Source: Anarhynchus alexandrinus
Taxonomy: Eukaryota; Chordata; Aves; Charadriiformes; Charadriidae
Length of the DNA: 64,000 bases
Reading direction: 5' to 3'
Assembly (NCBI GenBank): GCA_008711295.1
Contig: VUYV01000036.1
Span: forward strand, 2,814,976-2,878,975
Position 1 is the stretch's first letter, and every line of letters starts with the position of its first letter. Below are positions 49,135 through 62,560 of the stretch, piece by piece. Under the pieces are notes generated by a model, which saw only the letters and a list, made by a program, of their open reading frames with translations, searched no databases and was not told where the DNA came from. The position numbers and the translations under genes are program-made.

Positions 49135-52100
49135 GTAAGCTTATGAAAAATGCTAAAAGCATGTTTTATTTAATAACATTTTACTTAGGATGACTGAACT
49201 GCTGGGAGAGCTAAGTAAAGGAATAGTCCCAACTTTTGACATTACACAATGCTACAATAGCTTGTCTTTGGGTTATTGTCTGTTCCTAAAAACGTATGGC
49301 CTCCAGATCCCTGTGAAGATAATCTCAATAGCACAGCAGGCTTCAGAAAATGGCTCCAGTGGCTTCAACAGTGTGTTCCTGATTTCCGCTGGTTCTCTTC
49401 TCTTTTAATTCTTTATTACACCTTTAACTTCTCTTTCTTAAAAAGTTCTGGACTTTTAACCACCTATTGCCCTGAGTCACATTTAAAGTTGCTGTAACTG
49501 AAAGTTATTAAAGCATGATTTTATTTCCCTTATTTTTAGGGAAATTTCCACCGGTATTTTGGATAGGACTCTGTTTATACTCAGCTTCACTGTTTGCTCT
49601 TTAGAAGAGCTATTCCGCTTTATCATTGTAAAATGAATATTTCATATAGTCACAAGGGAGTGAAAAATATTTCAGAACAGGAAGGTATAATTAGAAAAAC
49701 CTCAGAGGGGAAAAAGCTTTTAAGTATTTTTGAATTGTTTCAAAAATCAATTAGATTTCAAGGGGTCTGTATCTAATTCTTATTCTCAGAATGATTTCTT
49801 GGGAAATAAACTTCCCAATCAATTTAATTACACTATCTACATCTGTTCATATTTATCTAAAGTTTATGAGATGGATGAAGATTGTTGCCAACTCGTGATT
49901 TTATTACATGTCTTATGAGATTTGGTTGAGAGGTTTTCTGAATCTCATATGATCTCCAATTTATTGTTTCAAACCTAATGAAATTTTCCTCAAGTATGAT
50001 GGTTCCTATTACTTTCTGCAGGACTTAAACAAAACTACCTTTAGCTGTGGTACAATCATTCCCTACAATCTGTGTCTTTACAGTAAGTATTTGCCGTGAG
50101 AGGTACGATTGTTATCACCAGCTTCTCAAGACCTTGTCAAATATAACAAATATCTGTATCTGTGCCTAATAGGCTATTTAGCAAACTGTCAGGAAAGAAA
50201 TTAATAAAAATAACTAGAAAACTGAACTTTGATCATGAAGTTTCATAGTTAACTTGGGCAACCTTGAACTCATGTAAAAGTAGTGGATGGAAACACATTA
50301 GGTAATATATAATGCTGATTTTCTGTGGTTTTGTTTTTTAAAGCGGTTTTATTTTGTTGTTGGCTTTGGATTTTTTAAATTTTATTTTCTTTTTTTTTTA
50401 ATAGCACCGATGTAGTGAATTTGACCTGGAATAGGTCAAGAAAGAATATTTTTTGAATGCTAAATCCAACTTGTAAGCTATACCAACTCAACCTTGCTGA
50501 ATTATTTACTTATCAATCTTTTATTGAAATTAACATGACTTAGAAAGGGGAATATAGTTAGTGACAGTGTTTTTCAGCCCAGCAAAGATACTAACAAAGG
50601 TAAAACAAACACCAGTGTACAGGAACTCATGAAGAAACATCTCTTGTTTAAAGGTTTCAGTATTAGTGTTTGGGTTGTAACAGTCTTAGAAAAATCACGA
50701 TGTCTTTTTATTTTTGTATCTTTTGAACAGCAAGTTTTAAGGAATGTATTTAAAGGTAAATTAAAAAAAAAAGAAAAGGAACTTGGCAGGCAACATGAAA
50801 CTCCACATAAACTGAATAAATAGTCTTCATGTTGCTGGCATTAATTGAAATCAGTCATAGTATTATAAACAAAGAGCAGAAGCACAAACATTTCACATAA
50901 ACACCTATAGGTAGGCCGTATTCTATCTATCCAGAACCCTTCAATATAATCACAATAGCCTAATTGTCTTCCTGTTGACTTTCTACTATTTCAAAACACT
51001 GTCCCCTTTGGCACAGATATTTTCTGCTAGCAGCTAAACGTAATTTGCCTCCGGGCAGAAAATCTGTTAGTTTCAGCAGTGTGTCAGAAGGAAGCCAGCA
51101 TTGGTAAGTAAAGAAACCAACCTGGAGTTTCCCTTTGAAGCTCCCGGCTATTGACGAGTCACAGGATGTAAGAAAGAGGAGAGGCTGTGCCAGTATTTGT
51201 GTTAAATAACACTTCTGCTGTATATTAGAGCATAGGATTTTAGTATGTGCCTTATGCGCTGTACAACTTTGCAAAGTGGTACTCTTCTTGTTTCCCTCAT
51301 AGTCTGTGTTCTTTGTGACTTCTACTTTCCGACTCTTTGATGCAAAGCTCATACCATAAAAACTCAGGAATTCCCACGGAGTATTCTCATCATTTAGTAC
51401 GCTTCTGTTTCAATTTTGTATCTCTGGTTCTTGCATACACTCTGTATTTATTTCTGCAGAGTGACACAGTTTCTGCAGTGGAGATAGTGAGTGTCCCGTA
51501 GCTCCAACTTCTTCACCAGCTATGCTTCAGAACAGTCTGATGAATTGGGCATTTTCCTAGAAATGAAGGCAATATTGGGCTTTTAGAAGTCCGTTCCTGC
51601 ACGGGTTTAAAACTGAGAACCTGGCTCCTGTATTACAGCCACTGAAGAATTTTTCAGTATGAAAAGTAGGGTCTGGCAGCCCTGGATGGCAGCTAATACT
51701 CTCTTGAGTTTAAATTCCAACTGTATACTCCACTCCATTGTAGATGCGGGAGCTAGTCTGAGTAGAGCTCAGAGTACTCCAGACGGTTTACATTAAGCAG
51801 TTCCTCTTTTCTGGTATCCAGCATGTTTGCCTGTAATGGCTGTCTTGGACTTTGTGGTAAGAACCGGTGAATGTGCAAGAAATGTCACAGGGGTATCACT
51901 TCAGAAGATGCTATGCTTTTTTTTTCCTGTAATTTTGAAGCACGCTCTTTGAGTTTCAAAGTTCTCCATCTACGTTTGCAAAGTCAAATCAAGAAAAGAA
52001 TTTTTTTTTTTTTGAATGCTAGTCATCACCTGTGGGATTATCCCACCTGTATGAACCCCCTCCAGCAATTCCACTTTTGATCTCCCTTGTGGAACGGCTT

Positions 52101-53879
52101 GGCAGCCACCTCACTTTTAGCCTTTCTTCTGAAACAATCCTCACTTGTCTGACATTTCCTCTCTACTGCTCATGCGGCTCAAGGCCAATAAAATAAATGT
52201 GTAGCCAGCTCCAGGTTTCTTTGCACTCCTGTGTGGTTGGTCTCATTATGGATTCCTTGTCATGTTAAGTTGTGACAAGTGGAAGGAGTCATTAATTGTT
52301 TTAAAACTTCCTTTCTTTTCTGAATCTTTCAGTACCAAACCCATTTGCTGTAAAAAGCTCTGCTTACACTTTTATGTGCTGCTGAGTATCATATGTCTCT
52401 TCCACCTTCTTATCATGATTTGGTCCACAGCCAGGTTCTGAATAGCAAGTCATCTATCCTGTTTGCATCAGATCATGGTAAAGCCCTTCTTTCAGTAGGA
52501 TGAAAATCTTGGACATTTGGTCTTCCGGGCCATAAACTTGCAGTTGAAAATTTTAACATCCTGTTTCATCATGAAGCCGGCTCTTGCTGTAGTCTGAGCT
52601 GCTGATTATGCTTTTGGATTATCCTCTGGTGGTTTGATATGTACTTTTTGAAGCTGCATGTTTTTTTCAGACCTGCATAAATCTTGACATGAATGTCATC
52701 ATCTCACAATAGCGCAATTGTCACTATCAGGTAAACAGGCTGGGAATAGCAAATGAGAAGAAACAAATTTATTGTCGTAGCAGGAGAAAAGGTTCCTGTT
52801 ATTTAGATCAATTTCTGACTCATTGATAGGCTGGGAGAAGTAGTGGTGAGGAACCAGAATGACTGGGAAGGTTTGATGATGTTGTGCAGTATGTAAATGA
52901 AAAATAATTTTATGAAATTTCAACTAATGCAAGGGGTGAAAACATATATTGATCTAGAAGCCAGAGAGAAACGCACAAGACCCACAGTGTCAATACACTT
53001 GGTGAGAATCATTTAAAAAAAAAGACAGAAGTCTTTGTCTATGTATTTGTACAGACACATACGTTCACTTCAAAATACTAAAAAAATATAAAGAATGGAA
53101 ATCTTTGTAATAGACAAAGGAGAATGAATATCTAGTGAGATGGTTAGTGCCAAATATTTTTACCTGAGCTTTCTGAGAGCTGTTTTTAGAAAATTAGATT
53201 TCACTCTTTCCTAAAGATCCTACTGGAATTCCTTTTGGCCTTGGATTCTTTAATTAAAAAATACATTTTTTTTTTTATGCTATAGAGGGTTGTAATGTCT
53301 GAATAGATGACATTTTGATCTAAAGAAGAGCAGACCAAATGCAAAGCAGCTTAATCTGCTTTGATTAGTTTTGAAAGGTAGTTTAATCTGTGGAGCAATA
53401 ATTTGAAGAAACCTGTGAACTTGTTGAGGAAAAGTAGCGTAACTGGGAAAAAGCTAATACACAAAAGTACACAATTATTTACATGAAGGTTTAGGTATGT
53501 TGAGGCATGCCTCAGCAGAAAAGGGAGCAGTGAAAATATTCCCTTGAAATATAGGCAGACAAATTTGAGTGTCTAGTCTAGATGTCCAAACTATCCACAC
53601 AGCAATTTAGATCTGAAGAATGGAAAAGATGTCCAACTGGTGTGGTATGCCAATCTTGATAATGGGTCTAAGAAAGGTAAAAAGTTTTAGTTCAGAGGCC
53701 TCAGTGCTGAGATATAATGCAAGTGCTAAGCAAGTATAAAACAAAATTATTCCTAGGAGAATTTGTATGGTTTACTGCTAATGACATAGTCAATACAGAC
53801 AATATTTAGACTGTTTATCTCAGTGATTTATCCTAGACAAAAAGTAAAAGAAGCTGACTGTCAATCCACTTAAATAAAG
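49135..53879. other. long repeat-poor AT-rich block
   Basis: No gene or confident mobile element is recognised. Open frames (for example 49190-49408 plus and 50960-51352 minus, 130 codons) lack known motifs. T runs occur near 50390 and 52001. Confidence 0.55.
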
Positions 53880-54770
53880 AAAGAAGTTTTGTCCTGTGTC
53901 CAGGACTATACAACGTTTCTGGCACTAGTCAATATTTTCATTAATGACATGAATGATGGAAGAAAGAACATCTTTATTACATTTGCAGAGAACAGCAAGC
54001 TGGAATAGCGCAGTAGAGGACAAGGTTAGAATTTAGCCAGGACCTTGACAAATTGAAGAGGAGATATGAGAAAAATAGGATGTGATTCAGTAAGGATAAG
54101 CAAAGAGCTCTATATTTAGCCAGGAATTGTCAGCTACATAAACGCAGGATGTGAAACAACTGGCTGCGTAGCGGTTCTGCAGAGAAGGATCCCAAGGTTG
54201 TAGTGGATCATAGCTGGAGGTGAATCAACAAAATCACAGCATGTAGTTAGGAAGGCAAGCTGGATACCAGACTATATAGTCATGTTTTTTGTAAGACATA
54301 TGAAGAAATTCTTCTGCTCAGCGTAGCATTATCACCACCTTAGCTGAAGCACTGTCTCCAGGTAGGGCACTATACTTTAAGACAAGTGTATATCGGTTTG
54401 AAAGAGAAGAGCAGTGGGAATAGGAGGCTAGAAGATATAACAGATGAGGAAAGATGTAAACATTGCAGTTTGGTCTAGAGAAGGGAAGATTGATGTGAGA
54501 CATGATCACAGACTCCAAATATTAAAAAAGCTGCTTCCCAATGGAAAGGAATATATCAGTAGTGGAAGTGTAAGAAATAATTGGCTTAAACTACACCAAA
54601 CGAGACTTAGGCTAGACATTAGGAAAAACTTTCTAAGGATAGTGAAATACCGAGATAGATTGCTTAAAAAGGTTGTGTAATACTTGTCTACATTGTTAGA
54701 GCCTTTTAGGGATTGGTTAAACAGGTGTCTGCCAGGAATATTTTAACTAAGCACTTAAAAGTGAAGTGTA
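53880..54770 (+). mobile_element. very old CR1-type LINE 3' part
   Basis: Plus-strand CR1-like remnants remain in order. Near 53915-53960 is a FNIFINDMNDG-like block, then FAENSKL (the FADDTKL box with its second Asp lost) near 53980. The region downstream of reverse transcriptase spans 54030-54290. Near 54580-54690 is LKLHQTRLRLDIRKNF, an ORF2 C-terminal block. Near 54700-54745 the 3' end has GGATTGGTTAAACAGGTGTC, followed by TGCCAGGAATATTTTA. That ending resembles ancient amniote CR1 families shared with reptiles rather than the younger avian ones. It is dead and very divergent. Confidence 0.65.
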
Positions 54771-57700
54771 CATGTAGATGAAGATGTTCATAATGAAAGA
54801 AAGTTGCATTGGTGGTACTGAAGTCACCTTGGTTCCAGAAACAGGTGTCAGGTACTCAGCCAGTGTAACCTATCATGGTGTAAGAAATTTTCATGATGAT
54901 TAACAGAGACTTGGCGTATGACTAAGTATCCTTGCGTTTCAGGCAGCCATATGTGCTGTGTGTCAGACAATGCATATCCTGCCTGTTGCCCTGCTGCAGT
55001 TACTGAACTCTTTTATGACCTCGGGGATACTGTTGAGGATAGCCAGATGTTTTGGACCCATTCCTGGTCATCTCATTTCTACAGGATGATGTAATCCTGC
55101 CTGGAATACTTCTCTCCCTGACACAAAATTGCAACCAATACCTGAGTGGGAAGGTGAAATGTTGCTGCTTGGACAAACCTGCCTTTTCTCAGTATATTGG
55201 TCAAGAATGGCTTGATTGCCTGGCTCCATTGGGTGCAAGTGACCTGAGTGGTGAGGCAAGGTGCAAGCCTCATCATGCCAGGCACATGAGCCACACACAG
55301 AAAGTCTGGTCAGATCATGTAGAACAGGAGCTCAGGGTTGCTGCTGAATTGGGTTGAATTTGAATTGTACTTGTAGAGTCACCCAAGTTGAAGCAAGGAG
55401 CATTGCAGAGGGGGAAAAACATCTGGAATAGTTATCAAGGGTCTGTGAGACCCTCTGGGCAGGTTGAATGGATGCAGGCAGCCTACCATCAATATCCCTT
55501 GGCTTCACCCATGTAGATGTCAGCTAATACACTGCGGTCAGTGTTGGGACTCCGCATCAGGGTAGGGGCAGCCTTAGATTTCCTCTTGTGTGCATTGCAG
55601 AGAAAGGCTCTAAAAAGCTGTCAATGGCACCAAACCGTAAAATTTTTAGGGGGAACTCTATATTGGCTGCTTATAGACTATAGCACAGAGTACAGCACAA
55701 ACAATTGAGTTTTTAAACTTAAAATAGGGAAAAACATTGAAAACCAAAATCTTTTCCATTTTATCCTACAAAATACCCCAAAATGAGAACTGCAAAAATT
55801 TACTTCAGGTGAGAAGCCATCCTTCTAAAAAGAGACAAGGGGAATATGAAGAATGAATACCTGAAGAATAAGGAAAAGAGATGTAAATATCAAAAAATAT
55901 GAATTAAAAGTGAATTTATAAAGTAATTAATAAGGAACATGATGTCATACTGATGATTGATTGAGCAAAAGATAGTAAAGTGGCTTTTAAACATGAAGTT
56001 AGAAGAAGGAAAAACCTCAGTGATTTTCAGTGAAATGTAAGTGAATAGGAAGAAATCCTCCATTAGTTGCTTATCTATGCTTTTAGGATCTAACAGGAGG
56101 AATTCAATAGATGATACTTCTGATGTGAAATATTTCAACGATGGCCCTAAGGCTCTGTTTGTTAAGATTAAATGTTCTTAAATCGGTAGGCTCCCATAGA
56201 CTAAGCATATAATAGCATTGATAGTGTTAACTAATACACAATGGCTACTCATATACGTTATTTTTCTTTAGAGGAAAATTTAAAATAAACACTTTAAGGT
56301 ATGAAATATCCAAACTCAGCCAAAAATGTGAGACTAAAATTCAGAATTTTAGACAAATTCAGTCCAGCATTGCTTATTGACTTGTAAAAACTGAATTTTT
56401 CCTTCTGCTTTCTTCTTTTGCTATTTTTCTAGTTTCAATTATTTTGTTTGTCCTGCTGTTTAGTTAGCACATCCTGTTCTTTGTTGCCTGCTGTTTACTG
56501 CAATTCCCCTCCATGTCACAAATCACTATAATCATATGGCTGATGAGATCTCTGGTTTCTTCTTGGCATTTCCCTGTTCAACCCTTGTTACTCAAATAAG
56601 GAATAATATTACAGAGTTAATAATGAATATTGTCATTTATGCCCAAAGATTTTGAGACTGATCCAAAGCCTCTAATTTTTTATGGGCTGTTGGTTATGTC
56701 TCAAATGAGGATATGCGCTTGCAGAATTGAAAAAACCTGCCACCCGCTATCATAGTGTAAACAGTACTTTATCACTATTTTTTCTGGCAAAGATTTTCTT
56801 ACAGAGTAGTGCTCACTTTGACCATCTGTGCTCATTTAAGTGAAACCGAGCAGTTTCTTCTGATTTATATTCCAGGCTTCCCAAATTCTTTATTTTGTGA
56901 CATCAGAACCATTGCCTATTTTTTCATCAAGCTTTTTAATTCTTTTCTGTTTTTAAGACTTATTGATGCTTTCATAGACATTTTCACAAATATTAATATC
57001 ATGATAATATAATAAGAACTCCAAAGTTTCCTAAATTTAATCTATATATTACAGACCAAGTAATTCCACCCAAATGCACCACTCTTTTTGGCAAAGCTTC
57101 AGTAGCCATTAAGAAAAAACAAACAGAAGAGACCAATATTCTATCAATAGTGACAAAATAGCTGAGAACAATATAAATGGTCAGTGAGTCAGATATGAGA
57201 TTCCAGATGATCACTGAATGGTAAATCAGGCTACAGAAGGAGGGGAAAGCTTGCTAAGGAAAAAAACTCCTTCCAAAAAAAGAGAACCAGTCACCAGTAT
57301 AAAATTTGTGCAGCATACTTCAGTCAGGCACCTGGGAGGCTTCTGTATGCACAGCTGAACACCGATTCGTCTTTTTCAAGATGCTGCAGTCTTCAGCTCT
57401 AAGGTTAGCACTCTGTGATCAATGTCTGATGCTGTAGAGAAAGATAAAAAATATTTAATCCAAATTCTCCTCAGTTATGAGTCATCTTATACAATTACTA
57501 CTGACCCTCTGAACCTAAGAATTTATAAGTATTATTGGGCTATGAAGACATGAATGCTATACTGTAGTGCTAGAAAGGGTCGTCCTAGCCAGACATCTCA
57601 ACTCTGCCTTCACCTGATGCAGTCAGAAAACAAATCATGTTTTTTAAAGCATTACACTCATTTTTCCTCAAAAATTCCAACCAAATGTCACTCCACTGTG

Positions 57701-58009
57701 ACCCTTGGACAACTCTGTCAGTGTTTAATCCCATGTCTGCTGTCGGGCTGCCTCAAGCACACATGGCAAAAGATCTTTTACAACTCTAAACCATTTTTAT
57801 GGCACTCTTGAAATCTCTGACAAAATCCAGGACAAAACTGCCTGATAACAATGCCTGGTGTGGGAGGGTAACAGCATACCCAAAACTGAGAGGGAGTTTG
57901 CCCCAAACCAGTTATGTTAAAGAACAAGATGAAAATAAACCAATTAAAGAATATTCAGTGAATTACTGAGACTTTGGAAACAAAGTCTTCACAACCCAAG
58001 AATCAGTGT
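54771..58009. other. unique AT-rich non-coding sequence
   Basis: No gene or confident repeat is recognised. The 55052-55357 plus frame (101 codons) has no known motif. Confidence 0.55.
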
Positions 58010-58370
58010 CACAGGAGCATTAAAGCCTGTAATGGGGTGTTGGGAGAGGCCTTGGAGTGGGAGGAGGAGCAGTGACCCTGGTGGGCCCAGCCAAGCATTA
58101 CCCCACAGCATGTGGGGCACAGGAACAGCCTACACCCAGCCAGAGACCCACAGCACAGGCGTGGCATGGGGGAACCCCTCTTTGGGGTACACATGGAGCA
58201 CCTGCCCACAGTGGGGCCTTAGTGGGGTACTGGCAGCAGCAGGGGTGCATGCACAGCTGGAGCACCCACATCTTCACATGAGGGTCGGGCGGTTTATGCT
58301 GTATATCTGATACTGATACATAGTTCACTGTCGACTGGCAAACTACGCGTCACTAATAAATCAATAAACT
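58010..58370 (+). other. GC-rich patch with two AATAAA signals
   Basis: A markedly GC-rich segment (about 58020-58290) stands out from AT-rich surroundings and ends with a more AT-rich part carrying AATAAA at 58355-58360 and 58363-58368. This layout fits either a degenerate LTR (U3/R with poly(A) signal) or the terminal exon of a gene. No coding frame I recognise is present (the 58032-58310 plus frame has no motif), and LTR ends with TG...CA and flanking repeats were not identified. Confidence 0.35.
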
Positions 58371-58719
58371 TCTTCCATCCTGATTTGTTTAGAGTAAGTG
58401 AACTGAGCATTTTCCCATGTGGCAGTCCCATACATCTCACTTTGCATCATTGTTTTCTACTCTGAAAAAAATGCACCCTGCTCCATAGCTCCCATGGTAC
58501 GTTCCCAGAGATAATACATTTTGTTCAGTTGTATTGAACACATCTGGTTGTATTCTAACAATTTCAGAAAATTATCTAGAATGGTTTGTGTCAGTTACTT
58601 GTCCTCATTAGTTACTGTCATGCCAATTTTTTTTTAATTTTTATTTTTACCAGAAAGATTTGATAAGATAAAAATACTTGCTAGCCTGATTCAAGAGCTT
58701 TTCTTATTAGTATTCCTTT
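58371..58719. other. unique AT-rich non-coding sequence
   Basis: Nothing is recognisable. A T/A-rich run lies near 58630. Confidence 0.55.
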
Positions 58720-59460
58720 CTCTTTTACATATTAGCTTTGAAAATTGTATGTTGAACTCTGTCAACAAGACAGCTTTCAATTAATTTAATTTTTGTCCTG
58801 CTATTAGGGTACAGTCCAATATTGAAAATGTCATATCGTACTAAGTCAAGTACTGACTGTAAAACATCAGAATGTGTTATCTTCCAAATATACTATGTCA
58901 GTGACATTGCTTTTGGAAACCAGATTTGTACTGCTGTCAATAACAACCACAAATTTATTTCTGACAAGGCTTTTGTCTGTGAACAAGGTTGGCTTATTTA
59001 AATTCCAGGTTTTGTGTTTATTTGCACATATCTACGAATCTATTTAAATTTCTTTACTTTAACCTTCCTGTAAGTTAGGCTAACTGGATTGTAATTCACA
59101 GGATTATTCATTTTATCCTGTTTAAATACTGGAACCGCATTTGTAGTTACCCAATCACTTGGAATTTCTTCAGTTTCCCAGGACTTGTTAAATATTGCAT
59201 GAGTTGTTCTGAAAGCTCCCATCTGGTTTTCTTAGGGCTCTTGGGTGTCAGTTATCTGGGCCTGTTGATTTGCAAATGTTTAATTTCAACAGATGTTCCT
59301 TTACATCTTTCTTTGCTACACATGGTAAACTTGCTATTACAGCAGCAACAGCATCTGGGATACATACAACCTCGTGCTTCTTTCCACATCCAGAGCATAA
59401 GTATCTATTGGTCATTTCTGCATTGTAATTCATTTTTTTTGCCAGAGCCATTTAGATGGA
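58720..59460 (-). mobile_element. very old CR1-type LINE, reverse transcriptase remnant
   Basis: The minus strand preserves reverse transcriptase blocks. The 59248-59451 minus frame has the block LKLNICKSTGPDN, which in CR1 reads like [11 protein letters not shown]. The 59040-59222 minus frame continues with IFNKSWETEEIPSDW, VPVFKQDK and NYNPVSL (CR1 NYRPVSL). The two frames differ by one base, so an indel separates them. Further along the minus strand, near 58870 and 58750, weaker matches to the motif A area and the VQ block can be seen. CR1-like order and family are clear. The age is deep. Confidence 0.65.
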
Positions 59461-62229
59461 CATGTACCTGTAATCCAGTCCTCTCAATATTAGCTTTCCT
59501 TCTGTTTTAGCAGGCCTTCAACATCTCCTTTTAACTAAGCTGGCCTTCTATCCAGAATAACCTTTTTTCATGTCCTTGGAATTGTGGTTTATGGGATACC
59601 CAATAAGATATCCATGAACAATTTCTGGGTTTTATTAAAACACACCGCATTAAACACGTATGCTTTGTCAGTTATCGTCAGTTGCTTCAAATTTGGTAAA
59701 AGTGACCACTACAGGGTTCGGGTATGCTGATAATGGGTTAGTGCTGTGTTCTGTTCTTGTAACAGAAATCTGACTAGATTAAGATCACTGGCATCTTTTT
59801 TTAGGTAAGTAACTGCCGTGTCTCTGCCAGTAGGAATAATGCCCAAATACCAAATTACTGCATGCTGTCTGCTCTTGGCTACTCAACATGTCCAGCAAAG
59901 ACCCCTTGAGTTGAAGTCACTCTTGGCAACACTGGTTTTCTTCCTACTGCATCTCAGCTGTGGTTTAAGGAGCAGTTTGCACTGTGCATGAAAGATTAAG
60001 ATTGTAACAGAAAGGTGCGTTCTTTAGTTTTGTTAATTAGAACTTCTGTTCATAGACTTTCATAGTGTAGTGTTTGGAGATGTCTGTGGCTGCAGGATCT
60101 TTGGTGTGAACTGTTACTTCCTCTCCCTCATCCTTATTCCAGTCATTCTGTTTTCTAAAGGCAAATTACAGTATTAGTCACAATATTCATGCAATAAGAT
60201 TCATCTTGGCACTTTGCAGCACTACCTGCTCTGTAGTCCTTCCCACACATGGACATCTCCGTGCCACTCATCATGACGACAACCTAGACTCCCAGCACTG
60301 CTATATAGATGTTAAAGAAGGATGTCTTCCTCCTGCGCTTAGATTGTTATGAGGTCACAAATTTCATGTACATAGCTTGGTGTATGTCCTATAATGACAA
60401 TGCTATTATTCTGCTCTGTTTATGTAGCTTCAAAACCTTTCTGGCTAATCTTTACTGCAGAGGAAAGAACCATCTGATTTGTACGATGATCTCTTGTGGC
60501 AAATGATACACCCCTACCCAAACTACCCATTTCCTTCTCATAAATCAAGTTTTCATTTGTAGTAGATACTGCCTTTTTTTCTTCTGTTACTCAAGGAACA
60601 GAAGGGATTTCTGAGAATACCAGAAGACTATTTCATCAGCTTCCTACCCAGTTGCTTGTCCAGGTGGTAGCATAGGTAATTTTCAAATTTGGATGTTGGC
60701 TTTGGTAGATGTCTAACAGATAATCCAAAAAGCTTACCATACACAGCTTCTAAACAGGCTCGTACAAGCTCACTTTTCCTATTTGATTAAGTACAGATAC
60801 TCTAAACCAACAAAACTACTGTGAGTATGAAACTTGCATAAGTCTATTAGTTCATGCTAGAACACTGTATGATATTACAGAATGACCTCTGCAGTTTGGC
60901 AGGTTCAATGGATACGTAGGCATAAAAACCTGATGTTTATCAGCCCTGAGTCATGACATAGTAACTTATTTTGGGCATGAAAAGTGCTTGTCATTGCATG
61001 ACAAATGTGAAGAAAGTTATGGTAAAAATTTGGCTCTTTACAGCCAGGAGCTCACCCTAAGTGTGCACACATGAAAATCATGAACTAAATCTACATTCAG
61101 ACATTTAACCACAGACTATATACTTAGCAGAAATGCAAGCTTTTATTTTTTTTTTTACTCCCAACTGGTGTGATTTGTGGAGTAAAAAGCTTTTAAAAAA
61201 ACACTTCTCAGAAATATGCTGTTTGGTATGATAATATCTTAAGACTTGCATAACGATCTTAGTATGCCATCTTCACTCTTTCAGAATGGACAGTTTGACA
61301 TAATCACAGATGCAAACAAGAGTACGTTGATGATCTGACTCCATCTCGCAAAGAATAAGTTGGCTACAAAGAGGAAATATATGGAGTACTGTAAAACGAA
61401 GACCAGTGTTATTGCTGCATGGGGTGTAATTTGTCTAATCTTATTTTTGAGACAGGTATTGCAGGTGCATGCAATACCATATGCACCCTGGTGCAACCCA
61501 TATATAATGTAAAAGAGGTTAGGAGAGTTCTGCTCAGTTTCTTTTCAATGACATTTAGAACCTCTTTGGGAATATTTTTCCTCCTTAGTTACAGGTAGTT
61601 TTCCACTGTTTAATAAGCAGCAGAAAATTATTACTGATTTTTAAAAATAAAACCTTTTATTTAATTTCTGTATCAGGTAACCAAGCAAGTTTTTTTTTCC
61701 TTGGTTTTCTGTATCAAACTACAAATTTTTATTCTCAAAAGAATTAAAAAATAACTTCTTAAAAATGAATAGGCAAACTACTATTAGAGCATGAAAATAT
61801 TATGCTGCTTTAACACCTGTGATATTAATTCGAATGGGACAGAATATAACATTCAAAATAAGTGATTGTCTAGCAATGAGACATGAGAAATCCCCAATGT
61901 GAGATATTTATTATGTTTTGAATAGGTTTTCAGTTTCTGACACTGAAGGAGATATTCATATATCATATCTAACACAGACTAGCTATTTTGACAGGATAAT
62001 CAGGAAAATTCCCATTGTCTAAAGGCGCGTAGGAGAGAGAGAAGATATATAGTGGACAAAGGGAAGAAGGAATCTTATGAATGATGACCTTCAGAAAGGA
62101 AGACACTTTATTTATATACACTGACAAAGTTTGCTCTGCCACTGAGGACTGGAAAGGTAACACAGCTACAGGAATGAACGATGGACACTAGATAGATAGT
62201 TAGTCTGGGGCCTCACAGATCTCTTTGCT
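59461..62229. other. unique AT-rich non-coding sequence
   Basis: No gene or confident repeat is recognised. Confidence 0.55.
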
Positions 62230-62560
62230 TGGTAGCAAAACTGGGGGAGGAGAGACACTACCTGTGGTAAAGGAGGATAGTGCTGGCACAGCTTGAGTAA
62301 ACTGAACATATTTAAGTCCATGGGACCAGGTGGAGTGCAACAAGGTGAAATGGCTGAGGTCCTTGCAAGGCTGGTCTCGATTGCTGATGAACAATGGCAA
62401 GGCAAACATTGCACCCATCCTCCAAAAGGCGTGAATCATCTTCAGAGAAGGAGAAATCAGGAACTACAGACCAGTCAGCTTCACCTCAGCACCTGTAACA
62501 TGTTGTGGAGAAAGTTCTCCAGGAAGCCATGTCCAGGCATTGAAATCCTAACAGGACAGG
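62230..62560 (+). mobile_element. old CR1 LINE reverse transcriptase fragment
   Basis: Plus strand: LSKLNIFKSMGPGGVQ (62285-62340) matches the conserved [11 protein letters not shown] block. After a frameshift, GCAAACATTGCACCCATCC reads as ANIAPIL, then NYRPVSFTSAP near 62463-62495 is the NYRPVSLTSVP block. The part between is degenerate. It lies upstream of the catalytic motifs and is truncated on both sides. Confidence 0.72.

Noticed and set aside
50960..51352. 130-codon minus-strand open frame
   Set aside because: No known motif, and the length is within chance expectation.
52032..52046. palindrome GTGGGAT-T-ATCCCAC
   Set aside because: A 7-bp stem is too short to be notable in 64 kb without other support.
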